DNA of 64,000 nucleotides. It comes from Platerodrilus igneus (lineage: Eukaryota; Arthropoda; Insecta; Coleoptera; Lycidae). The stretch lies in NCBI GenBank assembly GCA_036346225.1, contig JARFIW010000835.1:536829-600828 (forward strand), read 5' to 3'. This document shows, in pieces, positions 21,163-31,950 of the stretch. A program made the translations under genes and the position numbers. The notes under the pieces are model-generated. The model was not told the origin of the DNA. It did no database searches and worked only from the letters and a program-made list of their open reading frames with translations. Each line of letters opens with the position of its first letter. Position 1 is the stretch's first letter.

Positions 21163-21323
21163 TGTAGCGGACAAAATATTTCCCCAAGTGTTCTCGTTCA
21201 TCATTGAAGGAGGTTTGATTATGGTTGCCTGGTGCAGGTGAGGTTTTTTTAAAATTGACAGATTTTTGATGTTTCAGTTTTATATTTCTATTTTTTAATT
21301 AAATACAATAAACTAAACCAAGT
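21163..21323 (+). repeat. LTR copy 7 of the array, 3'-truncated
   Basis: TGTAGCGGAC to AAACTAAACCAAGTG, then unrelated sequence. The last ~45 bases of the LTR are missing. This is the right edge of the array. Confidence 0.75.
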
Positions 21324-22089
21324 GAAATTTGACATTTTGAAATATTATATGTATTGGAATTTTATTAATCAACACTACAAGCAATTTCGAAGTTAATATA
21401 GAGCGATACAAGAAGCTAAACGGAACACCACATAAAACCTTTATATTTTAAATTTCTAACAAGCCGATATCTATATCAAAGAAAATAAAAATGGTATCAA
21501 TCTCAAAATTTAAATGTGAAGCTAGCAAAATTTTTTTTAAAGATACACAATGGAAAAGTACATACAAATTCAAAATAAACATTGTCTACTAATACTACCA
21601 ATAATAATGTATCCAGCGAAGGAGGAAATATGATACTGAATTTGACTGTTTTGCCAAAAAATATTTTTAAACCAAAGTATATTGAACATCCACACCAAAA
21701 AAACATAAAAGCTAATCTGATATCAAATTCCATCAATTTGGTAGATTCATATTCAGATTGCTTTTTATTTAACAATAGTTTAGCAAATTTAAAACAGTCA
21801 ACAGTAGAAGAGAATCCTCAAGTGTTAGAGTTCAAGTAGCCATGCACCTTAACACACATAAAAGACGTTATAAATTCAAATTCAGTCACCTCTTGGAATA
21901 ATCTTTTCCTTTTTGCGTATAAAACTCTATCTGTCTCTTGAAGAAATTCTAAATCTAAATTTGACAAAAACAACAAATCAATTTCCTCACAAATATCGAT
22001 ATATTTAAGACAACTAAAAGTTTTTGATCCCATACATTCTATACATTCGAAATTTAGTAATAAGGAAACCCCTTACAATATATATCTAA
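21324..22089. other. AT-rich sequence, no gene recognised
   Basis: A plus-strand open stretch at 21,582-21,839 (85 codons) matches nothing I know. The sequence may be the 5' part of the LINE copy that starts to be readable at 22,090. Confidence 0.35.
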
Positions 22090-22625
22090 CAGAATTGTGA
22101 ACAAAGTTGGCGATGGAGATCTTCAAGCAGCAGTTAAAATTTAAAGTTCGAACGATAGTTTAGCCCCTTTTGATGAATACACTTTCGAGAACCTGCAGAT
22201 AAAGCACCCATCTGCAAATAATTCAAAACATAAAATCGATCATTTCTAAAATACCTTAAACATAACTGAAACAAACGTTCTACTCGCAGTCAAATCCTTT
22301 CGTACAGGATCCGCAGGTGATCTGGAGTCTCTCCGAACGTCACATCTTCAAGACATTCTTAGCTTTACTTCAGGTATTAGCACTCGGTCACTTTTATCTT
22401 CGCTAACCTCTCTGTGCAACCTCATGTTATCCGGCAATGTTAATAATAAAATTTGTCCAATCCTCTATGGGGCATCACTCTGTGCCCTAAAAAAGAAAAA
22501 CGGAAACACTAGACCAATTGCAGTAGGAAACGTATTCCGTCGTTTAGTTGCCAAAATAGCATGTACAAAGATTAAACACAGTCTAGGAAACTTATTTAGA
22601 TTTTAGACCAAGGTAATTTGGCTTC
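22090..22625 (+). pseudogene. Second copy of the endonuclease-type LINE: linker and RT start
   Basis: Reads VGDGDLQAAVKI, SSNDSLAPFDEYTFENLQIKHP, LLAVKSFRTGSAGDLESLR, ILYGASLCALKKKNGN and TRPIAVGNVFRRLVAKIAC. These are the same segments as in the copies at 1,940 and 18,428 but diverged. It fades in a region corresponding to QLGFGT (about 22,600-22,632), where the minus-strand R1 element begins. Confidence 0.7.
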
Positions 22626-24900
22626 AAAACACCTCTAATCCCCCTAACGACATATTCGATAGGGAGAGTCTTACTGATCACCAGCACCGCTTCCGTGGAT
22701 GTGGTCCTGTACGCCCTCGCCGCCTTTACCGCGGGTATGCGTTGTACGCTCGTCAATTGACGCATCTCCCGGACTTTGCAACCTTCCGCCCATACAGATG
22801 ATGCGTACAGCATTGGCGGCTCTATTGCTCCGGCATAGACCGTACTCAGCGATTCACCCCTAAAACCCCAATTTATTTTCGTCGCCGCCTTAATTTTGTT
22901 TGATATTTCGCAGCCTTTGCTTTTAACGTACTGCACGTGAGCTTTCCAATTTAACTTATCGTCAATCTTTACCCCGAGGTACGTAATTGCTTCCCTAAAC
23001 GATATTTTTTGCCTTACTATAGCTCTAACGTAGGAAGTCGCTGTCCTGGTTTTGTTCCGAAATAAAGCGCCTCTGACTTAGCCGTGTTAAATTTTAATTT
23101 TACTGCCTGCGACCATTCGTGTAATTTATTAAACGCCTCGTTCGGTTTTGTGCGCATTTCCATTAACAATCGCGATCTGACAATTAAAAGCGTATCATCC
23201 GCAAACCCAACGATTGAGCATCCTGTAGGCAACTTGACCCTAAAGATGCTCTCATACAACAACTCCCTGCGGGCATCCCCTTTCCACTTTGCGGGACAAA
23301 ACTTCATCCGGAATTTCAACCTGTGCCAATCGCCCCGAGAAATAACCCTTGACCAAAAACATCAAGTTTCGTGGACAATCCCTACGATCTAAATCGCAAA
23401 CGATTAATGGTCACCAGGCAGCATCAATGCTCCTGAAATGTCCAAAGCTCAACTCACGTAGTCATAACGCGATCTAAAGCTTTCCACAGTACCGGTAACA
23501 AGCTAATTGGACGATAGCTGTCCTGGTCTGACGCATCTGCCTTTTTAGGTATATATTTTACGTTCTGAACCTTCCAGCAACGCGGAAATACGCTCCTTTC
23601 TAAAGAAAAATTAAACAACCCGGCAAAGACACACGGGGCTAACAGGCACGCCTCCAGACCTGCGTCTGAAGTGATTCCGTCATGTCTCGGTGCTTTTTTA
23701 AGGTTCATCCTCCTAAGAACCCTTACGACCTCGTGAACTAAGATTGCCGTATCGGCAACTGTTCCTTGCACCTCTCTAGCTTCACGACGTACTAAATCGT
23801 GCAACCCCTAATTTTCCTCGAGATTATCTGATTGGAAAATTTTTCCTAATAAAGATTCCGCTGTGGTTCTAAAACCTTCCGTATATTCGCCATTTGTTTT
23901 TCTTGTGTTACCCAGCGCGCTTTTCTATTGTTTACTCCTTATTACGCGGTTCCCCAGGGTTCCTTCTTGGAGTTTCTCGTGCAGAATTCTTTAAATTTAT
24001 TTGTTCGCATTTCTTCTATTAGTATTTTATATTCGCGGTTACTTTGATTGTATTCGACTCTCCGTTGTTCTTTTATATCGCTCGAGGCGCGTTGATAGAG
24101 GCGCCTTAGGTTACGCGTTTCTACCCGCTTGGTGGTTAGTTCCCGATTCTACCAGAGTAAGCTGTCTTTGAATGTTTTCTTTTGCGGCATGGAGTACGAG
24201 TACGACGACATGCCTACCACCGCGTCGTTTAATTTTTTCGCGAGTGTTTCTATTTCTTCTGCCTCCCGCCAGTTTAATAGCTCGTTTTTGAGCGCAGGCA
24301 TGATTTCGTGAATTTTTTGTTTAAACCGCTTCCAATTTGCTTTTTTATTACAGAATCGCGGAAAGATAGTTGCTCGTTTGCACTTTTCTTGTCATCGATA
24401 TCCCACGTAATTAATTTATGCTCAGAGAGCGTTATCTCGTCCGACCTAAGTTCCCAATATAAATTATTGCTAACATCTCGTGCGAGGCTGCAGTAATGTC
24501 TATAAAACTGCTGCTTCTATGCCCCTCAAACGTCGGTGAATCATTAGTGTTTATCACACTAAGATCCCATTTCGTAAAAAGATTAGCAACCTGTGAGCCC
24601 CTTTCGGCTTCGATAGGGCTACTTCATAAAGGAGACTTGGCATTAAAGTCTCCTCCAATTATTAGTTTTTTATTCCTTCCAATTTTGCGAAAAATACCTT
24701 CGATTTGATTTATTAAGTCCTCTGTTTGAGGATTTTCCCGTCGGGAGTCGACTGGCGGAAAGTATGCGCTTATCACGTAGAATGTGTTTGTCCATGTTTT
24801 TATTTCCGCGGTGGTTATAAACTCGTTGAAAAAATTATTTAATATTATCCCGGCGCATGTCCCATTATTTATTATTATTCCTCTGCGCGTCCTATTGATA
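22626..24900 (-). pseudogene. R1-clade LINE ORF2 (endonuclease and RT), both ends missing
   Basis: Read from 24,900 downwards. The apurinic-type endonuclease shows VISAYFPPVDSRR and IIGGDFNAKSPL, with a TGA where Trp is usual, then SSFIDITAA. The linker and RT follow: LRRMNLKKAPRHDGIT, YRPISLLPVLWKALDR. The fingers-to-palm stretch with the first catalytic Asp is missing. Next are RGCPQG, then GCSIVGFADDTLLIV (the FADD box, about 23,195-23,235) and the thumb (AGAIEPPMLYASSVWAEG). It stops at about 22,640, well before the expected C-terminus and 3' UTR. R1-clade LINEs are known only from arthropods and a few relatives. Confidence 0.75.
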
Positions 24901-25205
24901 TACTACTATACCCTTAATTAAATCGTTGGGGGAAAAGGTGGGAGTAATTAAAAAAGTTAAACCTCAAGTTCAGTATAAAAACGTCTGTCGACCGACGCGG
25001 ACGTCTATTGTGTGCGGTGCTCGTTAATAAAAATATAGGATAAGACTTAATAAAATTTTCGGTTAGGTGCTTTTATATGAATCTTTAAAAATAGAATCTG
25101 TAAGCCGTTTCTTAATCATCCTGAATTTTTTCATATTTAAATACACTCTTAAGTTCATCTCTAAATTAAAATGGAATCTATTCATTAAACAATAATACGA
25201 GAAAT
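24901..25205. other. Intergenic, nothing recognised
   Basis: AT-rich sequence between the R1 remnant and the tRNA-like gene. I see no ORF, repeat or terminal structure. Confidence 0.4.
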
Positions 25206-25278
25206 GATTTCGATGGTGTAGTGGTTAAGGTGTTTGTTTTACATGTGGGCAGCATGGGTTCGAATCCCGCCTGAGTCG
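25206..25278 (+). tRNA. tRNA-Val(UAC)-like sequence, probably pseudogene or SINE head
   Basis: It is 73 bp with an A-box-like TGGTGTAGTGGTTAAGG and a perfect B box GGTTCGAATCC. A run of seven T starting at 25,280 would terminate pol III. The acceptor pairing GATTTCG/CTGAGTC has one mismatch and two G.U pairs. If TAC (25,240-25,242) is the anticodon, all five anticodon-stem pairs are G.U, and the D stem hardly forms. A working tRNA is therefore unlikely. Confidence 0.4.
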
Positions 25279-25349
25279 ATTTTTTTCTCTAAGAACTTGC
25301 GGTAAAATGTATATACGGAATGGAGCATAAGTGGATATATACAATGTAA

Positions 25350-25640
25350 GTCAATAATCGTGACGTTAAAAAAATTGCGGATTGACGTATGAAAAATGCT
25401 GGATGACATGTGACATAAAAAAAATGGGGGATGACAGATGTGACGTTAGAAAAAATGGTATTATCGTTAATGAGATTTCCCATTAAAAAAGCGATTAGTG
25501 CTAATTGGTTTCTAATGAAAAAAACCCATTAGTAACCACGTAACGACAGAGGGTGGGCAGGCGAGGCCACGAGACGTCAGAGGGGATGGGCTTGACGTGA
25601 CGTGAGGGGGCACATGACGTCAGGGGATGTGACGTCATGC
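25350..25640. repeat. TGACG-rich degenerate repeat region
   Basis: TGACGT or close variants recur. Examples are 25,360, 25,384, 25,440, GACGTCA at 25,573, TGACGTGACGTGA at 25,593, and perfect TGACGTCA at 25,615 and 25,630. TGACGTCA is the CREB/ATF binding site, but degenerate minisatellite spread explains the clustering equally well. Confidence 0.5.
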
Positions 25641-26035
25641 AGGAGGGAGTGCACAGTGCTGCCTCGGCCCATTAATCGCTGAAAATGCTCTACTTGTCCT
25701 ATATCTAACACTTCATATTCTTACAGAATTCACAATTAACAAGTTCATAAAAGATGCAATACAAGAATTTAACAATTAATGTAAAAACCTGTCAAACTTA
25801 TGAATTAGGTATGACTAGGTCGAAAATTAATTCAACGAAGGTTCAGAATGATACCATTATTTTGTAAACACATAAGAATTCTTTGCTGAAAATTAGTCCT
25901 AACTTTGGATAATATTTTTGGAGTTACAATTCGAAAAGCTTCCATTATTCGCTGCCTCATATTTTTTTGTATAGTTAAAGGTGTCGGAGTTGAACAGGGT
26001 CACTATTTTTTTATCCGGTTACAGGAAAACAGACG

Positions 26036-26150
26036 GACCCGGGTTCCCGGTGACCCGAACTGACCCGGTGACCGGAACTGACCGGGTGACCCGGTGATCC
26101 GAAGTGACCCGTGACTCAAACTAACCCGGGGACCCGAAGCGACCCGAACG
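26036..26150. repeat. GC-rich minisatellite of TGACCCGG type
   Basis: Repeats of GACCCGGTGACCCGAAC and variants (GACCCGAACTGACCCGG) in an otherwise AT-rich area. The core CCGGGTGACCCGG is nearly palindromic. A second patch is at 26,605-26,695. Confidence 0.7.
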
Positions 26151-26604
26151 TTTCTCCCAAATACGCAACTTTTTTCTATATTAACCGTTCTTCTAACTTT
26201 TACTGGTTCCGGGATTGCGATGGCACCGGTGATAGAAACGATCTGTAGAGTGTTTTGCTTAGTAATGGTTGAATAAATTTGAGGGTTTCTTGTTGATTAG
26301 GTACTAATATTCTAACTCTATAAAAATATAAAAATATTGCAATTCAACTGAAAATTATTACGTGTATGAATAAGTTAAAGGAAAAATTTAGCATTGACTG
26401 TAATAAGTGATGATTAAATAAATGTTGCCGCCCTGTGTGCTAAACTGTTAACCGTTAAACAATTTTAAAATAATTTGTATGCCCCTTGTCCTATGTATTA
26501 TGTACTTATTTGTTTACGCAACCCTGTTATTTTGCTGGCTGGTATTTAAGCATTACATCAGGTACCTATGCGCACGTCAATGTCAGGAGCATATACTGCT
26601 AACA
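26151..26604. other. AT-rich spacer, nothing recognised
   Basis: Lies between the two GC-rich patches. No ORF or repeat was recognised. Confidence 0.4.
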
Positions 26605-26695
26605 CCTGGTCAAAACCAGGTTTCCGGGTGAACCGGTCAATACCGGGTGACCCGGCACAAAAAGTGACTCGGAGTGACCAGCTGACCCGGTCCAA
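26605..26695. repeat. Second GACCCGG-type minisatellite patch
   Basis: Contains TTCCGGGTGAACCGGTC and ACCGGGTGACCCGGCAC, the same motif as at 26,036, ending about ten bases from the readable end of the transposase remnant. Confidence 0.65.
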
Positions 26696-26704
26696 CGCTG
26701 GAAG

Positions 26705-27420
26705 GTGTATGGTAACAACTAATCGTATATAGCCCCTCAAAAAGAAATTAGGTGAAGTCAGGTTTGGTGACCTAGCCGACCAATTTACATAACCGCCTTT
26801 TCTAAGTCATCTATCAGGAAACATGTTATTCAAAAAATTACGAACCTCACTATGATAATGAGGCGGGGCTCCATCTAATCGTAACCACATGATTCTTTTT
26901 TTTCTAAAGGAACTTTCTCCAACAACACTGGTAACTCATTTTCCAAAAAATTCAGAAACATCAAACCATTTTACGGAACATTAAAAAATAAGGGTCAAAT
27001 AAATATAGATGCATTATTCCATTCCACACATTCCCTGACCATTTATGCTGATTATTTATTGTTTTGTATTGATGGGGGTTTGAATTTGAATAATAATGGA
27101 AGTTATGCCTGTTCACGTGTCCGTTGTTATGATAAGCGCATTCATCACTAAATAAAAATTGTCAAAAGAATTTTCACTTTCTGCTTCTTCCTCTAGCATC
27201 CACATGCAAAATTCAAAATTTTTCTGTAAGTCATTTCCATACAGTTCTTGACATAGTTGGATTTTATAAAGATGATATTTGTGTTTTGTAAGTATTCTTG
27301 AAATATTTGATTGGGTAATATTTAAATTTTTGGATATCTGGTTTTGATTCACATAGGGATTTTCAATAACTGAGCCAAATACAGTGTTCGGTCTCTTTGT
27401 CGCACGTTTGCGTTGTTAAT
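26705..27420 (-). pseudogene. Decayed Tc1/mariner-like transposase
   Basis: Read on the minus strand. A helix-turn-helix segment comes first (NQISKNLNITQSNISRIL), then HLYKIQLCQELYGNDLQKNFEFC (27,113-27,352 open), which matches the segment before the catalytic domain. After breaks follow LDGAPPHYHSEVRNFLN and YVNWSARSPNLTS, equivalent to the usual DGAPPHY and ARSPDLTPLDF boxes. The second box has Asn where Asp is expected. Frameshifts and stops separate the parts, and no terminal inverted repeats were found. Confidence 0.65.
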
Positions 27421-28274
27421 TTTAAGTTGCTTTAAATTCTTAGTTGTAAATCAAATCTTAAAGCTGTCATCCCTTATCCCGTTATATCCTGTCGTAAAAA
27501 TTTCTTTGTGCATGTGTAAAAAAGTTGGACTAAGGGTAGTGACGAAAAAACACTCTCTCATCGATATCGAAGCAAAACAGTCGGTTTTTCGTTTGGTACG
27601 TGAGTTAGTCATAGTGCCGCTGAATGTGAATTTATTTGATAAACCCCTAAAAAACACAGTGCAAGTGCAAAGTAACACGTACTATAATCTCCAATACAGT
27701 TCACTTAGTTGAGGAGCAAGGAACTGCAGTTTAGAACAACAAAAACCGCGAAGGTAAGTCGATATATAAATTTATAAGACCCCCCGCGCTGAACAATGGT
27801 GTTCGTCGTCGGATTATTAATTAATTAATTAGTTTCTATCCTTTAAGCTCCTCATTTATACTAAAATTTAATAATTGTCGTAGTTTGAGTATGTTTACAG
27901 GTGTTACAAGGAGAATAACATCCTGCTTGCACATTTAATGGTAAAAACATCTGGTTATAACGGTAGATTTTACAATACATCCCTTATCTTTTGTCGTAAA
28001 GATTAGTGTGGTCGTCGGTGTCTTTTATGTAAACTATTTATGAGGGTTATTGTATTGTAAATCTTTACCTTATTTTTCGTGTCAAGTTGGAGGAACCATT
28101 CGGGTTTATGCAACTTGTATAACAAAGGGGATGGAATTTGTGGGAAACCTTAAACGTTTTTTCAGGTGAGCACTGTAATTAGTTGCATTTCGTAGATTAA
28201 TTAGTTGTAGCGTATTTGAGTACGCATTGGTTTTACATTAATTTTTATTGTCGTTCATTAATCATTAATCAAAT
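27421..28274. other. Probable LTR or leader of the BEL/Pao copy, not delimited
   Basis: No ORF is recognised. It lies directly upstream of the BEL gag start and contains repeated phrases (CATCCCTTATC and CTGTCGTAAA at about 27,470 and 27,980). With no second LTR in the window the boundaries cannot be set. Confidence 0.35.
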
Positions 28275-29199
28275 ATGATTATATCAATTGATAAAGCTAT
28301 TCTTGAAGCTAGATTTGTAGTTAAAAGGTTGGCTCATATATACAGTAAGATTAATCAACCGGATTAAAAGTGTCGAGCAAATTGAATCTCATTTCAAGTC
28401 TTTTTGCAAGGATATTTTCTTTGTACGTAAATAGTGGAATACGCTTGAAACATCTTTCTGTCCCGCGGTTCTCGGGATGCATTTCAGATTTTGAGAGTTA
28501 TAATGCAATTTATAAGCGGTTGATTCACGATAATGTTGGTTTGTCCCCTGTTGAAAAATTTTGCCACCTCGTTGATACATTGGATGAGTCGTCGTGTGCT
28601 TTAATAAAACACTTGCCATTAAATGATTATGCATACGAGGAAGCATATAAAATCATTACTAAAAGTTTTCAGTCCAAGAGGTTATTACTTTCAACATCTT
28701 TTAATGCTTTCGAAAAATGCCTTAAGATCAGTTTCTCAGACTCGCATGCGGAACTCCGGCAATTAGTTGTTTTGATGAAAATATATTTGCGTTAAAGCAG
28801 ATGGAAATAGATTTATTAGATTTCATGTTGTTTAATCTGTTATCGAAAAAATTAGATACAAACATTTTAAAGCGTTTCGAAATAGGAAATAGTGACGAGA
28901 TTCCCTCGTTCAAAGATTTAAGGTCGTACATTGAAAAACAATGTAAGGTGTTGAAAATAAATGACATTGCTTCAGGAACATGCTTGAAATCTCGAGATTC
29001 CGTGAAACAAAGAAAAAAGCTCGTTAGCACTTCGGCTAAAACTTCTTTAGTTAGTACCACCAATGATGGTAAAAATTGTAGTTTATGTCAAGCTGTGCAT
29101 CCTATTTATAGGTGTAAGCAGTTTCTCGATAAAACCCCTCAGGAAAGATTTGAGGTGGTAAAGCTTAAAAATCTTTGTATTAACAGTTTAAATACTTAA
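28275..29199 (+). pseudogene. BEL/Pao copy 1, gag (DUF1759-type)
   Basis: ATG at 28,275 is the likely start (MIISIDKAILEARFVVKRL). The DUF1759-like core reads VPRFSGCISDFESYNAIYKR, SPVEKFCHLVDTLD and AYEEAYKIITKSFQSKRLL. It continues as DLLDFMLFNLLSKKLDTNIL and a zinc-knuckle region (CSLCQAVHPIYRCKQFL). It is clearly homologous to the gag at 47,185-48,087. Breaks lie near 28,365 and at a T run at 28,770-28,773. Confidence 0.75.
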
Positions 29200-29292
29200 C
29201 ATTCGATGAAAAATTGTACGTTAGATTGGTCGTATAGAAAATGTCATCAGTAACACAATTCGTTACTCCACTTCGATAAACGAGAAAAATCG

Positions 29293-30272
29293 ATGTCTCC
29301 ACGCAGACAAACTCATCGTCAACTGTCAGCGTCTCCTCGGAGAGCGGCGGCTAGACTTACTTCTACTAGTAAACCTAGCGAAGACAATCTGTCGTCGTCG
29401 GTTGTGCATGAACAACCTGCCACCAACTCGTTAATTTCGACGTCATTAGAACATACAACGACGCTGTTAGCTGCGGCAATGGTGTCGGTGCTAGATTATA
29501 CAGGAAAATTGCAACCTGTTCGTATAATATTGGATAACGGTTCCATGGAAAGTTTTATGACTGAAAGATGCCGTCAGAAATAGGTTTAAGGAAACGGAGA
29601 GCCAATGTCACTGTTCAAGGACTTGGCTTGAATTCGTCGTTGGTATCTGGTGCACTATCGTGTGTAGTCAGCCCCTCGGGAGCATGGTCTCCAGCATATG
29701 AAATTGAGTGTTATATTTTACCTAACATTTGTAATCAATTACCTTCGTCGTCGATAGGGGTCAAGGAATGGTTGCATACTCGAGGTTTGGCCTTAGCTGA
29801 TCCTAATTTTAGTATTCCTGGTAAAATTGACATGCTACTACTCGGAGCGGAAATCTTTGCTCAGGTTTTGTTGAACGAGTCTCTTTGGGGTGTCGCTAAC
29901 GAGCCAGTTGCTATTAAAACAATCTTTGGTTGGGTTTTAACGGGAAAAGTCGTTTCCCCGAATAGTTCTATTACGTCGTTGTGTGCTTTCGTTGAGCCCT
30001 TAGACAGCGACATTCGTCGATTTTGGGAATTAGAAAATATTACCTTCAAAAAACACATTTCTCCTGGAGAAGAAAAGTGTGAAAATCAATTTGTGGAAAA
30101 TTATAGACGTAATAAGAACGGTCATTTTGTGGTGTCCTTGCCCTTTAAAATTTCTGAACCCTCATTCGTGGGTATGAGATCAATTTGTATTAAAAGATTT
30201 TTGTCGTTAGAACGTCGTTTGCTAAAAAATCCTGAATTGTATTCAGATTATAAAAAATTTATGGAGGAACCT
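29293..30272 (+). pseudogene. BEL/Pao copy 1, protease and RT start, truncated
   Basis: The DUF1758-type protease has ILDNGSMESFM; the active-site triad reads DNG rather than the usual DS/T-A/G. Then follow VQGLGLNSS, YEIECYILPNIC and IDMLLLGAEIFAQVLL. The RT approach reads FGWVLTGKV, RFWELENI, RFLSLERRL and YSDYKKFMEE. A one-base break sits in an A run at 29,578-29,580. The element ends at about 30,272 at the SINE, so RT palm, RNase H and integrase are absent. Confidence 0.75.
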
Positions 30273-30273
30273 T

Positions 30274-30477
30274 GCCATTAAAAGCAAGGTAAGGATCTTT
30301 AACGTGCGTGACAACACTCGCACACGGGACCTCCATTTAACCTCTCATCCGAACGAAGGCGTGATTTTTTGTGAAAGATGCTCACCTGCCATTTTTAAGC
30401 AGTCGGCTGTCGGGATTCGAACCTAGGACCTTGGGATCCGTAGTCTTACGCTTACTACATTGATCCACGGCGACGCC
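30274..30477 (-). mobile_element. tRNA-derived SINE
   Basis: The minus-strand head starts near GGCGTCGCCGTGG. It has an A box (GGATCAATGTAGTAAGC, 30,451-30,467), an anticodon-region TACGGATCC and a B box (GGTTCGAATCCC, 30,412-30,423). The body contains GGTCCCGTGTGC and CACGTTAAAGATCC (about 30,293-30,334), a segment I recognise from SINEs of many animal phyla. It ends in a small hairpin, CCTTGC and GCAAGG around CATTAAAA. It sits exactly at the joint between BEL copy 1 and Gypsy copy A. Confidence 0.7.
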
Positions 30478-30480
30478 TTA

Positions 30481-31370
30481 CATAATAGTACCTCGGAACG
30501 ACACTTTGGCGTTAAGGAAATTCTGGAAAAAGATTTCACTGGGTTGGCTGCAGAAACGTTGTAAACGAGCTGTACCGCAAATATCAGGTATGCGCATAAT
30601 TGAAAAACCGTAAGGCTCCAAGGAGGCAATACAAAGTGAGGAGCCCTTTTAAGAAAGTGACAATCGACACTGCCTCTCCATTCTCTGAGACCGTCACCGG
30701 GAATAAGTACACCTTGGTAGCTATGAACTATTTTACGAAGCGTATGCTATACCAAACTAAGAAGCTGTAGCCGTCGTTGATCTGCTAGTGATGGAATTGT
30801 TAAGCCGTTTTATAGTTCTTATGGAGCTACACGACGATCAGGGCAGCGTTATTCTAAGAAGTTTGCAGATTGCTGGGGAAGAAAAAGAATAATAATACCG
30901 TTGCACATGCAATCGGATGGTATAGTACAACGCATGACCAGCACCTTGGGCAAGTACTTCTCCAAAGTGGTTTCCTATCGTCTGAGACTGAGACCAATAT
31001 TAACATCTATGTTCATTGGCCTATGGGCCTTCGGTTCATGAGATCACTGAACAGACACCTGCATGCGTTATGCTGGGTCGCGAAATATGATTACCATGTG
31101 ACCTTGAGTTTGGATGTAGGTTTGAATATGATATCGTGGGCAAGGGCTACGCCGAAAACCTCAAGCGCAAGATGTACGAAATTCACGATGATGATAGGAA
31201 AAATATCCAAACGGCAAGTGATCGAATGTCTCGTTTTCAAACGGGCGTCCGCGTCTGAATATACAACCCCAGACGAGGCGTGAACCGTCGCTAAAGACGT
31301 TGAGAGGGTCCAAACGAAGTTGTGAAAGGCTCAACAACGTGGTATAACGGATTCGGTGCCTCCAAAAAGA
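30481..31370 (+). pseudogene. Gypsy family 2, copy A: integrase
   Basis: Starts within the integrase zinc-binding domain (HNSTSERHFGVKEILE, then YRKYQVCA). The core follows (TIDTASPF with the first catalytic Asp, YTLVAMNYFTK). The second Asp and Glu regions are frameshifted (VVSYRLRLRPILTSMF region). The C-terminal tail reads RLNNVV, stop, RIRCL. The tail shares its frame with the following linker and macro region, so the two were once one polyprotein. Homologous to copies B, C and D at 48,959, 56,986 and 61,178. Confidence 0.65.
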
Positions 31371-31380
31371 AACAACAATA

Positions 31381-31947
31381 TTGGTACAGATTTACAAATT
31401 AGCACTCTATGATAGTGATGTCACCGATAGTGTCAAAGAATGGCATGTAGTAAGACGTACAAACAGCTACGCTTATAATGATAAACGAAAGTCTGAATCG
31501 AGCTATGAATGGCTCATGTCTTTATATAGCAGCACAGACAAAAGCGAGATTTGTAGTCATGGAATAGATTTGAGGTGGTCTATCTGATATGCTATCGCAA
31601 TACTCGCTGGCACAATGCGTAGCGGCGGACCTTGATATGTCCTGAGAACTTACTCGGGTGTTTAAAAATAGACTTAGTGGTCTGGATGAACTTTACCAAC
31701 AACAACTAGATGTTGGAAAGTCCATACGGCTAAAGGACCGACATCGAAGCATCTACCACTTGATGACTAAGCAACAGCCTTCTTGTAAGTCTAATTACAA
31801 AGATCTGTGGAAGACGATGGAGGGCCTCAGGAGTTGGCCATACCCAAGATCGGTTGCGGGCTGGAGAGTGGTACGAAATATAATAAAGATACTATTTCAG
31901 AAAACTGTGGACCAACTTTTAGTGTAACGTAACGTGATGATTTAAAT
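31381..31947 (+). pseudogene. Macro domain (TARG1/OARD1-like) fused downstream of integrase, copy A
   Basis: A linker (YDSDVTDSVKEW, RRTNSYA) leads to LSQYSLAQCVAADLDMS, then LTRVFKNRLSGLDEL. Next come KSIRLKDRHRSIYHLMTKQ and, in another frame, AIPKIGCGLES. In order and spacing these match the ADP-ribose-binding and catalytic blocks of TARG1/OARD1 macro domains: SLAHC-type loop, FKKKFGG-type loop, catalytic Lys, Y-x-x-TK strand, P-x-IGCGLD loop. The Lys is kept. The loop Asp reads Glu here. Several frameshifts and stops disable this copy. Confidence 0.65.
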
Positions 31948-31950
31948 GAT

